Positions 45,015 through 57,608 of a DNA stretch of 64,000 nt are shown piece after piece. The notes beneath the pieces were generated by a model. The model did not search any database. It was not told where the DNA came from and saw only the letters and a program-made list of their open reading frames with translations. This DNA comes from Cyanoderma ruficeps (lineage: Eukaryota; Chordata; Aves; Passeriformes; Timaliidae), in contig VZDJ01006585.1 in NCBI GenBank assembly GCA_008694505.1, positions 11,984,944-12,048,943 of the forward strand, in the 5' to 3' direction. Each line of letters begins with the position of its first letter. Position 1 is the first letter of the stretch. A program made the position numbers and the translations under genes.

Positions 45015-46699
45015 TAAAATTAGATGTTGCCTTTTGAATGAGTAGTATTTTATTAAAAATAAAAGCAGTGAAAAATGTTTGGAGAGTTCTAGCTAAGCAA
45101 GAGGGAAGAGCAGTAGGTCTTTGTACATTGAAGGATAACTTGTTATTTTACTAATGGGAGAAAATAAAATAATCCCAATTTAGAGCACGATTTACTGCAA
45201 ATTATTTTATAAACTCTCTATACAGATCATGTCGGTAGTGCAGATGAGCCAAGGTCTCTTTATCATTTGTGAAGAGAAACATAATTCTCCAGGGGTCAGT
45301 TCAAAGGAATAATTTTATATGCCTATTTTAAAATTGTGTTACTGCCTCTAACTACACCTTTCTCATTATTGCAAATAATTGAAATCTAGGCCATAAGCTC
45401 AGATGTAGACATCAAAACTAGATAATGCGTAAAGTCTGTCTGAAGACAGGATGTACTCCTGCCTGGTTCATATTACTGATTTGGAATATTAGAAAATATA
45501 TGCTTCTGGAATCAACAGACTTATTGAAAAAGAGAAACTGATTCTAATTGCAAGCCCCTATTTGCTTTGGATAACTCACTTCACTTGTTCTACCATATGC
45601 ATGTTCAGAACTGAGCAAAAATGGCAGAATCAAAAAATATGAAGTTAAATTTCTGGTTTTCAAGGGGAATATATATAATTACTTTTTTTTGGAAAACATA
45701 GTATAAAATTTTATAAAGCAGAAGAGTTTGGATGTATGAATGCCTGTGAACATTTGGGTCATATGTGAGGACGATAGTGCTGCCAGTTTTTCAGACTGTC
45801 TGCTCCTGCTTTTGGTAGAGCTTGTAGCTCTACCAAATTTTTGCTGTTCAGTTGGGTGTTTCAAGCAGAGTGAAAGACTAGCAGATATTAGTGGCCTCTG
45901 TAGGAGGGTACCTCTAACTTGCCAGAAAACATCTGTGCAAGAATCCATGGGGTTTATCACCATCTAAACATTGCTGGTAGGGTTTGATTTAAGCTCCTGC
46001 TGCTCTCATGATTACCATATTACTGCTTGATATCTTCTGAGATATCACCATGCCAGACAGATAGTTCTGATTTCCCTCTGCCTTACTGGTTGACCACATC
46101 TACAAAGACTCAATCTCCTGCCAGCACTCATTGATGTTAACCAACTAACTTGAAAAAACATGGCATTTTTCTTATTTTAGTATTGTATCTTCAGACTTGT
46201 AATAACAGAAATGTTAAGTGAGTAGAAGTGGCAGCCTTCTGCACGTGGTTTTCTGTTTTCTTTATTTTAATTTTCTTGAATAGAGGGGGGTCTTTACCCA
46301 GTATTCAAATTCCTAAGCATTTAACTCCAGTATTTGGTGTATACTGAGCTTGAACAAAGGTTTGTGAAAATGGGTAAAAGGATACTATCTTAGAATGATA
46401 CCTACAGAATAGTTTTTCTAACACCTAAGACAGACTTAAATTAAAAACCCTCGTTGTTCTGAAATCTTTTTAATCAAAATTATATATTTAATCTTGAAAA
46501 ATCATCCTTCAACAATTTTTTTTTTCTTGGCATTTCAAAATGAAATAAGGCATGTTATCCCAAATAACACTCTAAGGTTTCCTAGTGGAGTGGAGCTGTA
46601 GACAAACTAAAGCTCTACCATTCACATTTTGGCCAGGCTGCCTTTAGTAACATCATACTTGTGACTTTACATTTGCTTTAAGTGAAAACTATTACTGTC
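45015..46699. other. Unassigned non-coding DNA
   Basis: Nothing recognised except a short perfect hairpin at 45811-45837. Overlapping frames on both strands around 45679-45967 have no known domain. Confidence 0.5.
45811..45837. repeat. 12-bp-stem hairpin
   Basis: TTTGGTAGAGCT and its exact reverse complement are separated by TGT. It may be a transcript hairpin or a template-switch scar; too short for a firm call. Confidence 0.6.
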
Positions 46700-46799
46700 T
46701 AGAATATGAATACACTAATCACATGTATGGATTATGGTTATTTCCTTTACAAAGGAAATAACCATAATCCATACATGTGATTAGTGTATTTATATTCTA
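46700..46799. repeat. Near-perfect palindrome with 49-bp arms and 2-bp spacer
   Basis: The left arm 46700-46748 and the right arm 46751-46799 are reverse complements at 48 of 49 positions. The only exception is G46708 opposite T46791, a wobble pair in RNA. The spacer is AC (46749-46750). Complementarity ends sharply on both outer sides. Neither arm resembles CR1 or the LTRs here. Origin by replication template switching, a small foldback element, an RNA hairpin or a foldback assembly artefact are all possible. Confidence 0.95.
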
Positions 46800-47891
46800 A
46801 TCAACTGTGGCCATTGTAAATGGATGCATGAAATTTGAAAGGAATTGTCTTGTTTGACAAGAGCTAGGCAATTTCATAATCAGGTTATGATTTTAGTGTT
46901 TGTATTTCCTCTCCTATATGTATTTCCTTTCCTTTTTCCATAAACAATGTTTTTTAGAGTTTTTTTGAGATATATTTTTCTTACCTAAAGGAAGTGTTCA
47001 GGACCGCATGCAAAATATGTATTCGAAGTACATATTTTTAGCACTGTGTAATGGAACAGCTCTGTCACTTCTGTCCTGCTCATGAAGATTGATCTTATTT
47101 TGCTCATGTTGACACATTTGCTCACATTTGAACTATTTCATGGAATTATGAAAAAGCAGAATTTCTCAACACTTGTAATACTAAACAATTTAGGAAAGAA
47201 CAACTTTTTTTTTAAGAACTTTAAAGAGCTCCTTAATGTTTCAAGTTTGTGACTTGTAAGATTTGGCTTTGCATGTATTTCTTCTTAAAACTTAGAAAAA
47301 ATAGTTTTCATTGGTTGGTATGAAACAAAAATGGCTTTGCTATAAAGAAAGAATGTTTAGTTTTATTTGAACCTTTCTTAGTGAAGTAGGTATAATAGCA
47401 TCCTTTTTATGTTGTGGTTTGTTTGGTTTTTTTGTTTGGTTGGGGTTTTTATAATTATTAATTCAACAATCAGCTATTCAGAGCAAAGATTGACTTTCAG
47501 AAATGTTTACTGCAATTTTGTGTTCATCAAATTGTCATAATTACTGTAATGCTGTAATAAATATAGTACTCGTACCAAAGTGCCTGTGTGCTTCCCAGAG
47601 ACCATCAGTTTCACTGTTTGAAGTGTTACAGTATTTAGTATCATGCAGTTCTCCTAAATTTTCTTTTGAAATTTGCATCTAACAAAGAAAACACCTATCT
47701 TTTGACATTTCACACCCTCTAGAGTGAGGTGTTTCTTTCGTCTCCAGTCCCACCCACAATATACAAGCATGCAATTCATAGAAATTACACAGATTAACAG
47801 TTTGTCTCTATGTTACAAATCACCAGATCCATTTCTTCATTGAAACATGAGTTACCTCTGTCAAAAATATATTAATTCAAGGTATTCAAAG
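46800..47891. other. Unassigned AT-rich non-coding DNA
   Basis: No gene or element is recognised; a G/T-rich low-complexity patch lies at about 47413-47450. Confidence 0.5.
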
Positions 47892-48851
47892 TAACAGTTT
47901 TGTACTTGGGCTGATGCGATTCAACATTTTTGTCGGCAGCATGGACAGTGGGTTGGATTACACCCTCAGCAATTTCACTGACAGCAATCCACGTGGTGCT
48001 GTCAACATGCTGGAGGGAAGGGACACCATGACACACAGCCTTGAGAGGTGGGCCCATGTGAACCTCCTGAAGTTTGGCAAAGCAAAGTACAAGGTTCTAC
48101 AACTGGATCACAGCAATTCCAGGCACCCCTACAGGCTGGGAGGAGCATTGGTTGAGAGCAGCCCTATGGAAAAGGACTTGCGGGTAATGGTTGAAAACGT
48201 GAAGGTGAGCCAGCAGTGTGTGCTCACAGGCCACAGAGACAACGGAATCCTTGGCTGCATGCTAAGGAGAGTGGCCAACAGGTGAAAGGAGGTGATTCTC
48301 CCCCTCTACTGTGCTCTTGTTAGGTGCTACCTGGGATACTGCAAATACAGTTCTCCTGCACCCAACATAAGAAGGACAAGTAACTGTTGGAGCAAGTTCA
48401 GGAGATGGCCAAAAGTTTATTAGAGGGTTGGATCACTTCCTCTGTGAATACAGGCTGAGAAAGCTAGAGCTGTTCAGCCTTCAGAAGGTTGCGTGGAGAC
48501 GTCTTATCAACACCTCAGCATCTGAAGGGGACCTACAAGGAAGACAAAGAGGGACTCTTTATCAGGAACTGTAGTGATAGAAAAATGAAGAATGGATGCA
48601 AAGTGAAAGAAGGAAAATTTAGGCTAAATATTAGGAAGGAATTCTTTACTGTGAAGGTAGTGAGTCACTGGAACAGATTGCCCAGAGAGGCTGTGGATGT
48701 CCTAACCCTGCCACTGTTCAGGGGCAGGTTGGGTGAGGTATTGTGCACCCTGGTCTAGTGGGAGATGTCCCTGCCCATGGCAGGAGGGCTGTGATCAGGT
48801 GATCTTTAAGGGCCCCTTCAATCCTTAACATTCTAGGATTCTGTGACTCTA
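47892..48851 (+). mobile_element. CR1 retrotransposon, RT C-terminal half and 3' UTR
   Basis: This 960-base plus-strand copy starts within the RT block before FNIFVGSMDSG and runs through a long ORF2 remnant, the C-terminal domain and the 3' UTR ('ggaacagattgcccagagag', 'ccctggtctagtgggagatg', 'tccctgcccatggcaggagg', 'caggtgatctttaagggccc'). It ends with eroded octamers TTCTAGGATTCTGTGACTCT at 48831-48850. The 5' edge at about 47892 is a truncation. Confidence 0.95.
47914..48285 (+). pseudogene. CR1 reverse transcriptase remnant, longest open ORF2 piece
   Basis: A 123-codon open stretch is the longest surviving coding piece of CR1 here. In order it shows FNIFVGSMDSG (palm), FTDS at 47974-47985 where the family has the catalytic FADD, MLEGRDTMTHSLERWAHVN (helix after the box), and a SSPMEKDLRVMVENVKVSQQ block of the C-terminal region. 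It lacks the second catalytic aspartate and stops at 48283-48285. The first Met replaces a Leu of the family and is not a true start. Confidence 0.88.
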
Positions 48852-51800
48852 TAAAAACACTAGTACAAATAATTAGACTATAGCCCCATTTCCAAGTCTT
48901 TTTGGAGCCTACTGAGCCATTATTCAGCAGTTTGACACCAACCCAGATTTCTTCACAGAACACTAGAAATCTGATTTAAACCAATGAGAATGCCATAGAT
49001 AGGGCATTTCAAACTACTATGTATTGCATATTGTTTGTAAATATTATATTTGGTATAATTTCTATACCTGTGGATCAGTACTGAGTATGGACCTAGAGCT
49101 GCATTGGGAATTCTTCAGACTCCTAAGAAAATGCACATGGAAATAAAAATCTAGTCTCAGAACCAGGCTAGGGAGATGGGAGAGGGCTGAATCTATATGC
49201 AACCATTTATCTCTCAAAATGAAATTTGTAATTTCTCATCCACTATAAACTTCCATGTGTATTTTAGGGAAAAAATACACACTAGGAAGCATTATTTCCA
49301 CTATTCCACACAGTTAACAGGGAAATGTGTAAATTACCTGATAGAAAACAGCAGAAGGAACTCACTCACTGCCCAAAATTCACTTATTATTTAAGATGAC
49401 AATTAACAGGGTGAAATTTTCTTCTTTTAGGCTGACAATCTTTCTTTGGAAAACTAGATTTTTTTCCCCCTCTGTCCCCTTTTAAATATGTCTGGAAGTG
49501 TTAGACTTGTCCACCTTTCATATGATAGCCTAGAGCACACATTCAAGATGTAACAGATCTCATTTCTGTGGCTTCCTCAGCCAGAGGCAGTTCAAACCTG
49601 TATTTCCCAGGAGAGTGACTTAACCAGTGGAGAGGGAAGGAGATTTCTACCCAGCTCTTCTGACAGAGCTTTGACACTACAGCTAAAAATTGAAGATTTA
49701 TGGGATGAGAGAGATAAGAAGTTTCTAGACTCCTAACATGGTGGTTGGACCATTCATCAAAGAGAATGACTTTCTATTTGTACTTTATTTGTATATTAAA
49801 AATGGGAAACACATAAGCAGAAAACAGATTTAATGACCTTCTTGTTCCCAAATTAGAAGTTCAGTTATATGGTTACTATATCTTTACCCCTCTTCTATCT
49901 CCTGAAAGATTTCATATCTGTCTATGTGATTCTACAGATTTAGCAAATGTGGAGAACATACATTCCTTCTTTCCCCCAGATGGATTATTAAATTCTTCTC
50001 ATGGGAAAAGTAGAAATAAGATTCAAATCCAGGGGAAACAAAACCTAAGATTTTTCTACCTTGAACATAAACTCTAATCACTAATCTATTATGCAAAATT
50101 GAGCACAAAATTTAACTACATACTTATCTCTGCCCCTATATATTACCAGGTGTTATCCCACCAGAGATTTTAAAGAAAAAAATTATGTGGCTGGTGCTCT
50201 GAGCATAATTAGTTCTCATAGCATGAGTTAGCTGTGATCAAAAACTGGTTCACACATTTGTCCAGACATAGACTGCAAACTACTTTGTGTAAAGTAGTCG
50301 TAAGCAGAAGAGAGCCTTGGTAATTCTAGTCATAACAGGTGCACAACTCTGGGTATGTAGCACATTTTATATATCTACCTGTTTGCCATGTAGCTGCAGA
50401 ATTGGGAAGGGTTTTTTTTCTGGATCCCCTTCTGCTTACTGCATTTGTGGCCATCAGATGATGGTTGCAGAATAATGTCAACTATAAATTGAAAAAAAGA
50501 GAAAGAAGCCTGTACATCAATTGTTTCTTCAAAATTATACTCATGTTTCTAAAAATGTATATTTAGTTGTTTCAAAGCCAAGCAGGCTGAAACCAAGGAA
50601 ATTAAGGTATACAATTGAAATGGAGAGAAGTGGATGGAAAAAGTTCATTCCTTAAATCTTGTAAGGAAGTTGCGTTATATTTCTTTCTTACAATAAAATT
50701 ATATAGAATTCTGCTAGTTCACTTACTAAGGCTCTCTCAGAGACAAAAGTTGGAGCCAAAAATGTGCTACTTAAAAAGAGCGCAACAGAAAGATGAATTT
50801 AATCTTTATGGTGAGGGAAATAGAAGTAAAGTGATGTCCTTCAGTATCAAGAATCCATCTATGGGAAGATAATGTTCTAAAGGAGAAGACAAGCAAGACT
50901 TTTACAGTATTTCCAACAGGAAGCACTCAGATATGATATTCCGATTAACAATGTCCATCCTTTTGTTCTTAATGGCAGAGTGATCACAGTATGCTTATTT
51001 CCGAGAAGTCTTTATCTCTTTGTTACAACTATCAGATGTTCCTGTGGAGGGGATGTTACAAGTCAGATTGAGTGCTTGAATTTTGAGGCTTGAGGTGAAC
51101 CTTCCTCAGAATGTGAAAAATAACTGCTTCTACTGATGCAGTGGATAATGTGAACTACAGCAAAATCTGACTGAGCTTTATATAAAAATCATACTGTATG
51201 AAGACCTGTTTTAATATTTTGGTTAAAAAATTTCTTAGTTTATCACTACAAATGTATAAATAATGCAGAGTATTTTCTACAAATGAGAATATTTGGGTCA
51301 CAATTCGTGACAGTTGGTCTGCTTGGTCTGTATTATCAAAAATTAATTATATTCTCTCATTCAAGTGCTTAAAGTAGTGTATGCTTTCTTTAATCAATTA
51401 ATTATTTAGATTTTATATATTGACATATCAGAGTCCCAGAAATACCAAAAATATCCTATGGCAGTCTAACTGTTAAGCTACCTACGTGGTGTAAAAAGAT
51501 AAGGAGCAAATTGCCTAAATGAAATATCAACATAGTCTTTTTAAATTATATTCCTTTCAAAATTATATTACAAGCAGATTCTTCATTATTCATTCCTTAC
51601 ACACAAATATAAAATTATGCATAAGCTTTACCAAAAAATAAAAATGAATATTTTAAGACAGCTTATATTATGCACATTTTTCTGATTGACCATTCATATT
51701 CTTAAAGCATAAATTAATTTCAGTAAATATCTTCCCTAAAGCACTCTAAACTGCCAGCTCATGGTGATCTAAATTATTTGCTCTGAATAATTTATCTCCA

Positions 51801-54580
51801 CATAAAGCTAACATAAAATTTGGGCAAGCAATTAGCATGACAGGGTTGGTGTCAGATAGTCCTACTGTACACTGAAACTGATACACTAGCTGAGGATGTG
51901 ATGGACAGTTTAACAAGTCTATCTGCCACTGACAGAAGTCTGCTCTGGTACCGTTCTGTGAATTATGTAGGTCAATGTCTTGTACAGCTTACTTAATACC
52001 TCGAAAACTGTCTTTATGTACTTGCTTAAATAAGAGATGGAAGTATGCTTAAGCTGAGTTTGCATCCCCTTTGTGCTAGTTGTCTGTAAATATTTCATTG
52101 AATAAGCTTATTGGCAGGATGTTCATGAAAGCAAATTTTAAGCCTGCATTAAGGAACATGAAATTTGGACCTTAAAATATGAGTATTTGTCCCTAGCATT
52201 CAGTTCTCAGAATTATACATCTAATTAGAAAATAGATGTCATCAGACTAAAGTAGACCTAAAAATGAGGAAAATATGATAATAGTCTATATTTGACTATT
52301 TTCATTATTTCTTTGTAATTTTTCAGCATTCTCAGTCAAGTTAGAAAAAGTGAGGAAAGCCAATACCAATAAATGCAGATTGAAAACAATATTAATGAAC
52401 ATGTTAACACTCTTCACTTTAATTTGAGTCTGGTATCAGTTGTCCTTTAATTTTTAATACCAAAAGTCAAAACATGTGAATTTTCTGCTAATTCCTGCAT
52501 GTTAGGAAACTGAATTGCAAAAAATATCTAGACTTTTCTATGAAGCAGAAAAGAAAGCATGATATTTCCTTGAAAACAAAATACAGCCTATGGGGCAAAA
52601 GAGAAGTTTGAGGTCACTCTTGAGTGTATCACATGACAAAATAAAGGTTCTACGGATTTTGAATATTGTTTCTGGGGAGAAATTTGTGTGGGAGAAATGT
52701 GTGTGTGCGCAGTTGTCCGGGTCAGTTGTAACTGCCTATTACTAATGCCTTGGCATACGTTTTAACTAGATAAAACACCACTACTTTTAAGATCAGAAGA
52801 CACAATTGTAGCAAGTTAGGAAGGAGACTTATATGCCATTGAATTTCTACAGATTAACTCAGCTCCAAAAAATGCTGAAAAAAGATTAACATTTAGCTGA
52901 GAAGAAATACAGAAAAGGATGCCTTTTGCAAGAAGATTGCTCTTTAATGTTCCAGGACTTGATTTCACACACAGTTTCTTCAATCTGAAATAACAAATTG
53001 GCTAAAAATAATGCAATATAGTACTATTTATGTTTTGTTTTGTTTAAAGTATTGTTTTATTCAGAGTATATGAAACGATGTTCACTACTGCTCATGTGTG
53101 CTGTTTGTATTTTGTGAACACAGAAACTGTGTGCATATAAGAATTTTACAGCCTGCTAGAAGAATTCCAAGTGCAGCCACGGAAGAAAGAATATAATTAA
53201 TAGATGTCTACGCAGTTCCTTAACAGCTGGCTCTGCATATTTCCATGATTACAGCAGGGGATTTCCAGGAGGTAAGCTGTGCAGAATGGATTTGAAATTT
53301 TTTGTTTGAAGACAACATATCTCCACTATGACTCAGACTGCTTTTATTACCATGTCTGGAACTTGTCATTAGAGCTTTGATTAAGTTCCCATTTCTAGGA
53401 GAATGAGAAGAGTGTGGGATGACAGTAATTCAAGATTTCTAGTATCATTAGCCTTTTTTTCACTTCAGCTAGTGAGGTTGTGTGCCAAGAAATTAAGCAC
53501 AGAATGCACTGACTGCATTTACTAGTGACCTTTTCCTGACAAAAAACTAAGCAAAAACAAAACCAGAAGCTCTCTTGGTATATAACTGCACCAATCAAAG
53601 AAACAATATGCCAGCCATCCTTTAGATGTGTTGATAAACATTCATACTCTAATTTGCAAGCTCAAGTTATTTCTATGGTCAAGTGATAATAGATTACTTC
53701 TTTTCTTGCAAGGTTTTACTTCCTTTCCAAAGAAAAACAATAAAAGAAGACTGTTTAAAAATTTCAGGGAAGATTATTTCTATTCTGAGCTCAAGTATAC
53801 TGAATTTAAACCAGTTTTGATCTTTGGACTCAGTAGAATTGCCAATTATTTATTTTTCTGAAAAAGAGATCTAAATGTGAGTCCAAACTTCAGGCAGTTT
53901 CAATTCATGAAAACCTATTAATCAAAATATTAGGGTTATTCCATAAAGATAATTATGGTTTTCAGTTAGGTCATGACATGTCATGAAACATCATTGAGGG
54001 AGATATTACCCTTTATACAAATTACCCTTTTGTTCCTTCCAAAAGGATCACTGATGACATTTAAGGGTTGCAAGTGAATTTGATATTGTTCTGCGTGTAA
54101 ATATGCTGAAGTTGCTAACAGTGTGCTTGCAAATGGGAAAGGATAAAAATTATGAATAATACATGGCAAGCCCAATGCAAGTGTAGAGTTATGTCATCTT
54201 TAAATGGAATCTATTCAGATTTAAATATCTGCAATAGATCATAAATGTTTTTGTAGTCAACTAAATTTAACAATTTCCTGGGACCAAATATTTAACTAGC
54301 TTTATGTTTGTAGCATACTTCTTCCCTGTGTATAAAACAATCATTCTGCATATGACTGTTGAAAATTAAACTTGCAATTAAATTCTTTTCTCAGTGTTAC
54401 ATGTAGCTGTGGTCCTAGTCACATTAATTACACTTTAGGAAACTTTCTGCAGGCGTTTGATCTAAGAACTACTCTACAAAACTGGGGGAACCTCGTTGGC
54501 TTATTGGATTTGCCTTCATGTCAAGACTTTTGACACCTTTAATGTCAATATAGTGACTTCGTATCTGCAAGTCTACTGCA

Positions 54581-54620
54581 TGAAGGAATCAGTAATATTT
54601 TGAAGGAATCAGTAATATTT
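54581..54620. repeat. Exact 20-base tandem duplication
   Basis: TGAAGGAATCAGTAATATTT occurs twice in a row without any mismatch, which suggests a recent local slip. Confidence 0.95.
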
Positions 54621-55044
54621 ATTACATCTCTTGATATTCCAAGAGGAAAGATGCTGTAAAAATGAAAGGTATCATTCTCTAATTTAAGAACATTGAGTCC
54701 TTCATGCTTTAACTGACTTTTATGTGAGTTCTACATTTTTTTTGTCATTTAGCAATTATGCTATAAAAATTAAAGGCTTGGAACTAATTTTTTGATTAGC
54801 ATAAGTGTTTTGATATGAATATTTTGCCAATGCAGTTAAGCTTAATACAAGAAATTAGGAACGAGGAATTATTAAGCCATTTTGACTATCCATACTTTGT
54901 GTAATTTGAAATAGAGTTTTCTTGACACGCAATTGCTTTCTTGTTACTGTTATATGAGTTTAAAGGAAGGTCATAAATAGTTTTGCTCTATTATTGTTCT
55001 GGTTCTCAGAATCTTTTGGGAAGGGGATGGATGTGTCCTTTAAG

Positions 55045-55205
55045 GTGGCAAAGAAAAAAAAGAAGACAACCAAACAAACAAAACCAGAAACAAAATAAAA
55101 ATCCCAACCCCGAACAAAACCAAAAACCTCCATCAAAAAACCCAAAACAATAAAAACCAACCAAACAAAAAAAAATCCCACACAAAACCAAAAGGAAAAT
55201 AAGTG
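55045..55205. repeat. A/C-rich low-complexity tract
   Basis: About 160 bases are almost free of G and T, with irregular CAAA, CCAAAC and AAAAAA units such as AACCAAACAAACAAAACCAG. The reverse strand gives Gly/Phe/Val-rich frames with no meaning. Confidence 0.85.
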
Positions 55206-55793
55206 AAATCTAGACACAAACTAACCCAAAAGTACACTGAAAAACTCGGTCGCCCTGAGTTGTTTGTTTCTGAATAGTCTTGATAAGGGTGAGTAACTCA
55301 GTGCTCTTGTGGTACTTAAATGCAAATGGAATTTTAGAGTAGGTTTTTCGTCTTCCCCTCCACCAGGCCTGGAATTGGCGAGGGAAGTTTCTTCTGTGGC
55401 CTTGACAATGTTTGAGACAGGCAACTGTGCTTGTACAATCTGCTAAATTATAGCAGTAACAGTTTTGCTGTTTATGTGGATAAAAGTCCAGTCAAGAATT
55501 GGCAACAAGCTGTTGGTCATCCATGTTGTCTGAACCAAGATATATACATTTCAAGACTGATTTTACTAACTTCAAATAAACCTAAGCAGATTACTATTAG
55601 AAACATTTATAGCAAAACATGAGTCTTAAAATGATCAGGTGAACTGGACCTTTAGAGACCCTGTTAATCTCAAATGTAAAAGTATCCCAGACTGCCACTT
55701 CAAGTACAAGCTTTGAAAATAGTAAGACATAAATTAAGCCCTCCCACTCTGTGGGTTTCAGGGTATTTCAGAAACTGAAAAATGTGTCTTACA

Positions 55794-56065
55794 GAGAATC
55801 ATAGAAATCATAGAAAGCTTGGGATTGAAGAGACCTTAAAGATTATCTAGTTCTGACCTCTCAGCCATGGGCAGAGATATCTTTCACTAGACCAGAGTTA
55901 TTCAGAGCTCCATCCAGCATGGCCTTGAATGCTTCAGGGATGGGGCATCCACAGCTTTTCTGGGCAACTTGTTCCAGCGTCTCACTACCTTCACAGTAAA
56001 GAATGTTTTCCTAATCTCTAATTTAAACCTACCCTCTTTCAAGTTGAATCCATTGTTCCCCACAC
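55794..56065 (-). mobile_element. CR1 retrotransposon, 3' UTR and extreme C-terminal ORF2
   Basis: The minus-strand order begins with GAGAATCATAGAAATCATAG (terminal octamers). It continues with 'aagagaccttaaagattatc', 'agccatgggcagagatatct', 'ctccatccagcatggccttg', 'cagggatggggcatccacag', 'ctgggcaacttgttccagcg', 'ctcactaccttcacagtaaa' and 'taatttaaacctaccctctt', and is truncated near 56065. Confidence 0.92.
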
Positions 56066-57608
56066 TAAATACTATCTTTGTTGTAGACTCTGAATCTTAT
56101 TCATCTCATTAAAGAGAGGTCAGGAAGTAATCTAATGCACCTTTCAAAGTCACCTAAAGAAAGGATTTAATTTGTTAAAGATTTCCTTAAAATATGAAAG
56201 CAGATCAAGGGCCTCTACTTTTAAGTTGAATACATACTACAATTTATTATTGTTGTATCTTGGGGTGCATCCCCTTCATCCTTGAAGACTTTCAATTGAA
56301 TGCAAGAAAAGCCAGCGTGACACAGAGAATAAGAATCTCTGTAAACTGTATTGCATGCAAGGTCAGTTGATGCTAGAAGTCCATTTTAATTATTAAAACC
56401 TATTAATATGTAATTAGCATTATTTGTTTCATGGCCACTGCTGGGGAATAATCCCTTGGACTATACTTGCTACTTGTTTCTATAATTATATCCATTAAGC
56501 AGTTCTCATAGTTTCTGTGCTTTCTAATCTGACAGGTTGTCAAGCCTTAAAAACTATGTCATTTGTTTTTTTTTAAATCCATCTTACCAACATAGTGTTT
56601 TATTGCTATTAATAAAACCCAAAACACCTTAATGGTGTCTTATATGATATTGGCCAAATAATTTTATCTGAATATTTTGCTTGGTTTCTTTATATTGGTC
56701 ACTGGTAACATAAAAGGAGACAGATGTTTCACAGATGTAGAAGAATAAGGGCTCATTAATAATTAAGATATTCAGTTTCATAATTGCCTAAACTGTATAG
56801 ATATGTACCTCATAAGGAATTTTTTATATCACATAGAACTGTAGAGAAACAAGACATTAAAACCATTTTTTCCTCTGTTACATTTTGCATATGCAAATTC
56901 TAACTGCAGACCTCTGTGTGCCTGTGTTTTGGTTTTTTTTTTTTTTTTTTTCTGTTTATTTTAACAGAAGTCCCTGAAATCTCTGGCTACTTTGATCATG
57001 TAATTTTGACAAGTAGCTGTTGTTTGTTCCCCCACTCCTCCAGGCCCACGTTCTCTGCTGTCATATGTCACTACTGGTTGTGTCAATCACGCATCTCCAC
57101 AACAAGTGCTGTTAGAGAAGAGCAGAGAGTGATAGTTAAAATGTCTAACCAATTTAAAAACATATGTTATAATACTATAACACTAAAACCCACATAATTG
57201 TTGCGGGATTATAGATGTGTTTAAGACCAGCATGTGCATTCTAATCAAATTGCATACATAATGGAGATTTACAAAAAGTATATATATAATGAAGCTTTTT
57301 CAAAGTCTGTGTCCATTCCTTTTTTGATAAGTTTTGAAATTAGCATGTGGCCATTTTCTAAAGCTCAAAAGTTTTCAGCAATGTCTGGTGGATGGAAAGA
57401 AGTGAGAAGGAAAATAATATTTTGGGAAAGACAAATAGAGGAGAGTGAAGTACATTATGCTTACAAAGAAAATGCAATCGTGGTTTGTTTTGTATTATTT
57501 TGCTGTAAAAAATTTCCACTAGGATTAGAAATTTTAGATGAAGAAATAAATATGCCATACTACCCCCTATGAATTAAGAAAACCTGTTCATCTCTTTTGC
57601 AAACTGGA
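56066..57608. other. Unassigned AT-rich non-coding DNA
   Basis: Nothing recognised. A T19 run lies at 56933-56951. The 112-codon frame at 57234-57572 has no known domain and overlaps a minus-strand frame. Confidence 0.5.

Larger units (their letters stand above)
48852..55793. other. Longest unassigned stretch, AT-rich non-coding
   Basis: No exon, RNA gene, LTR or CR1 is recognised in about 6.9 kb. It holds an exact 20-base tandem duplication (54581-54620) and an A/C-rich low-complexity block (55045-55205). Frames of 60-85 codons are unsupported; those at 54960-55217 (minus) are translations of the low-complexity block. Confidence 0.5.

Noticed and set aside
54960..55217. Gly/Phe/Val-rich minus-strand frames
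   Set aside because: They are translations of the A/C-rich low-complexity tract and not a membrane protein.
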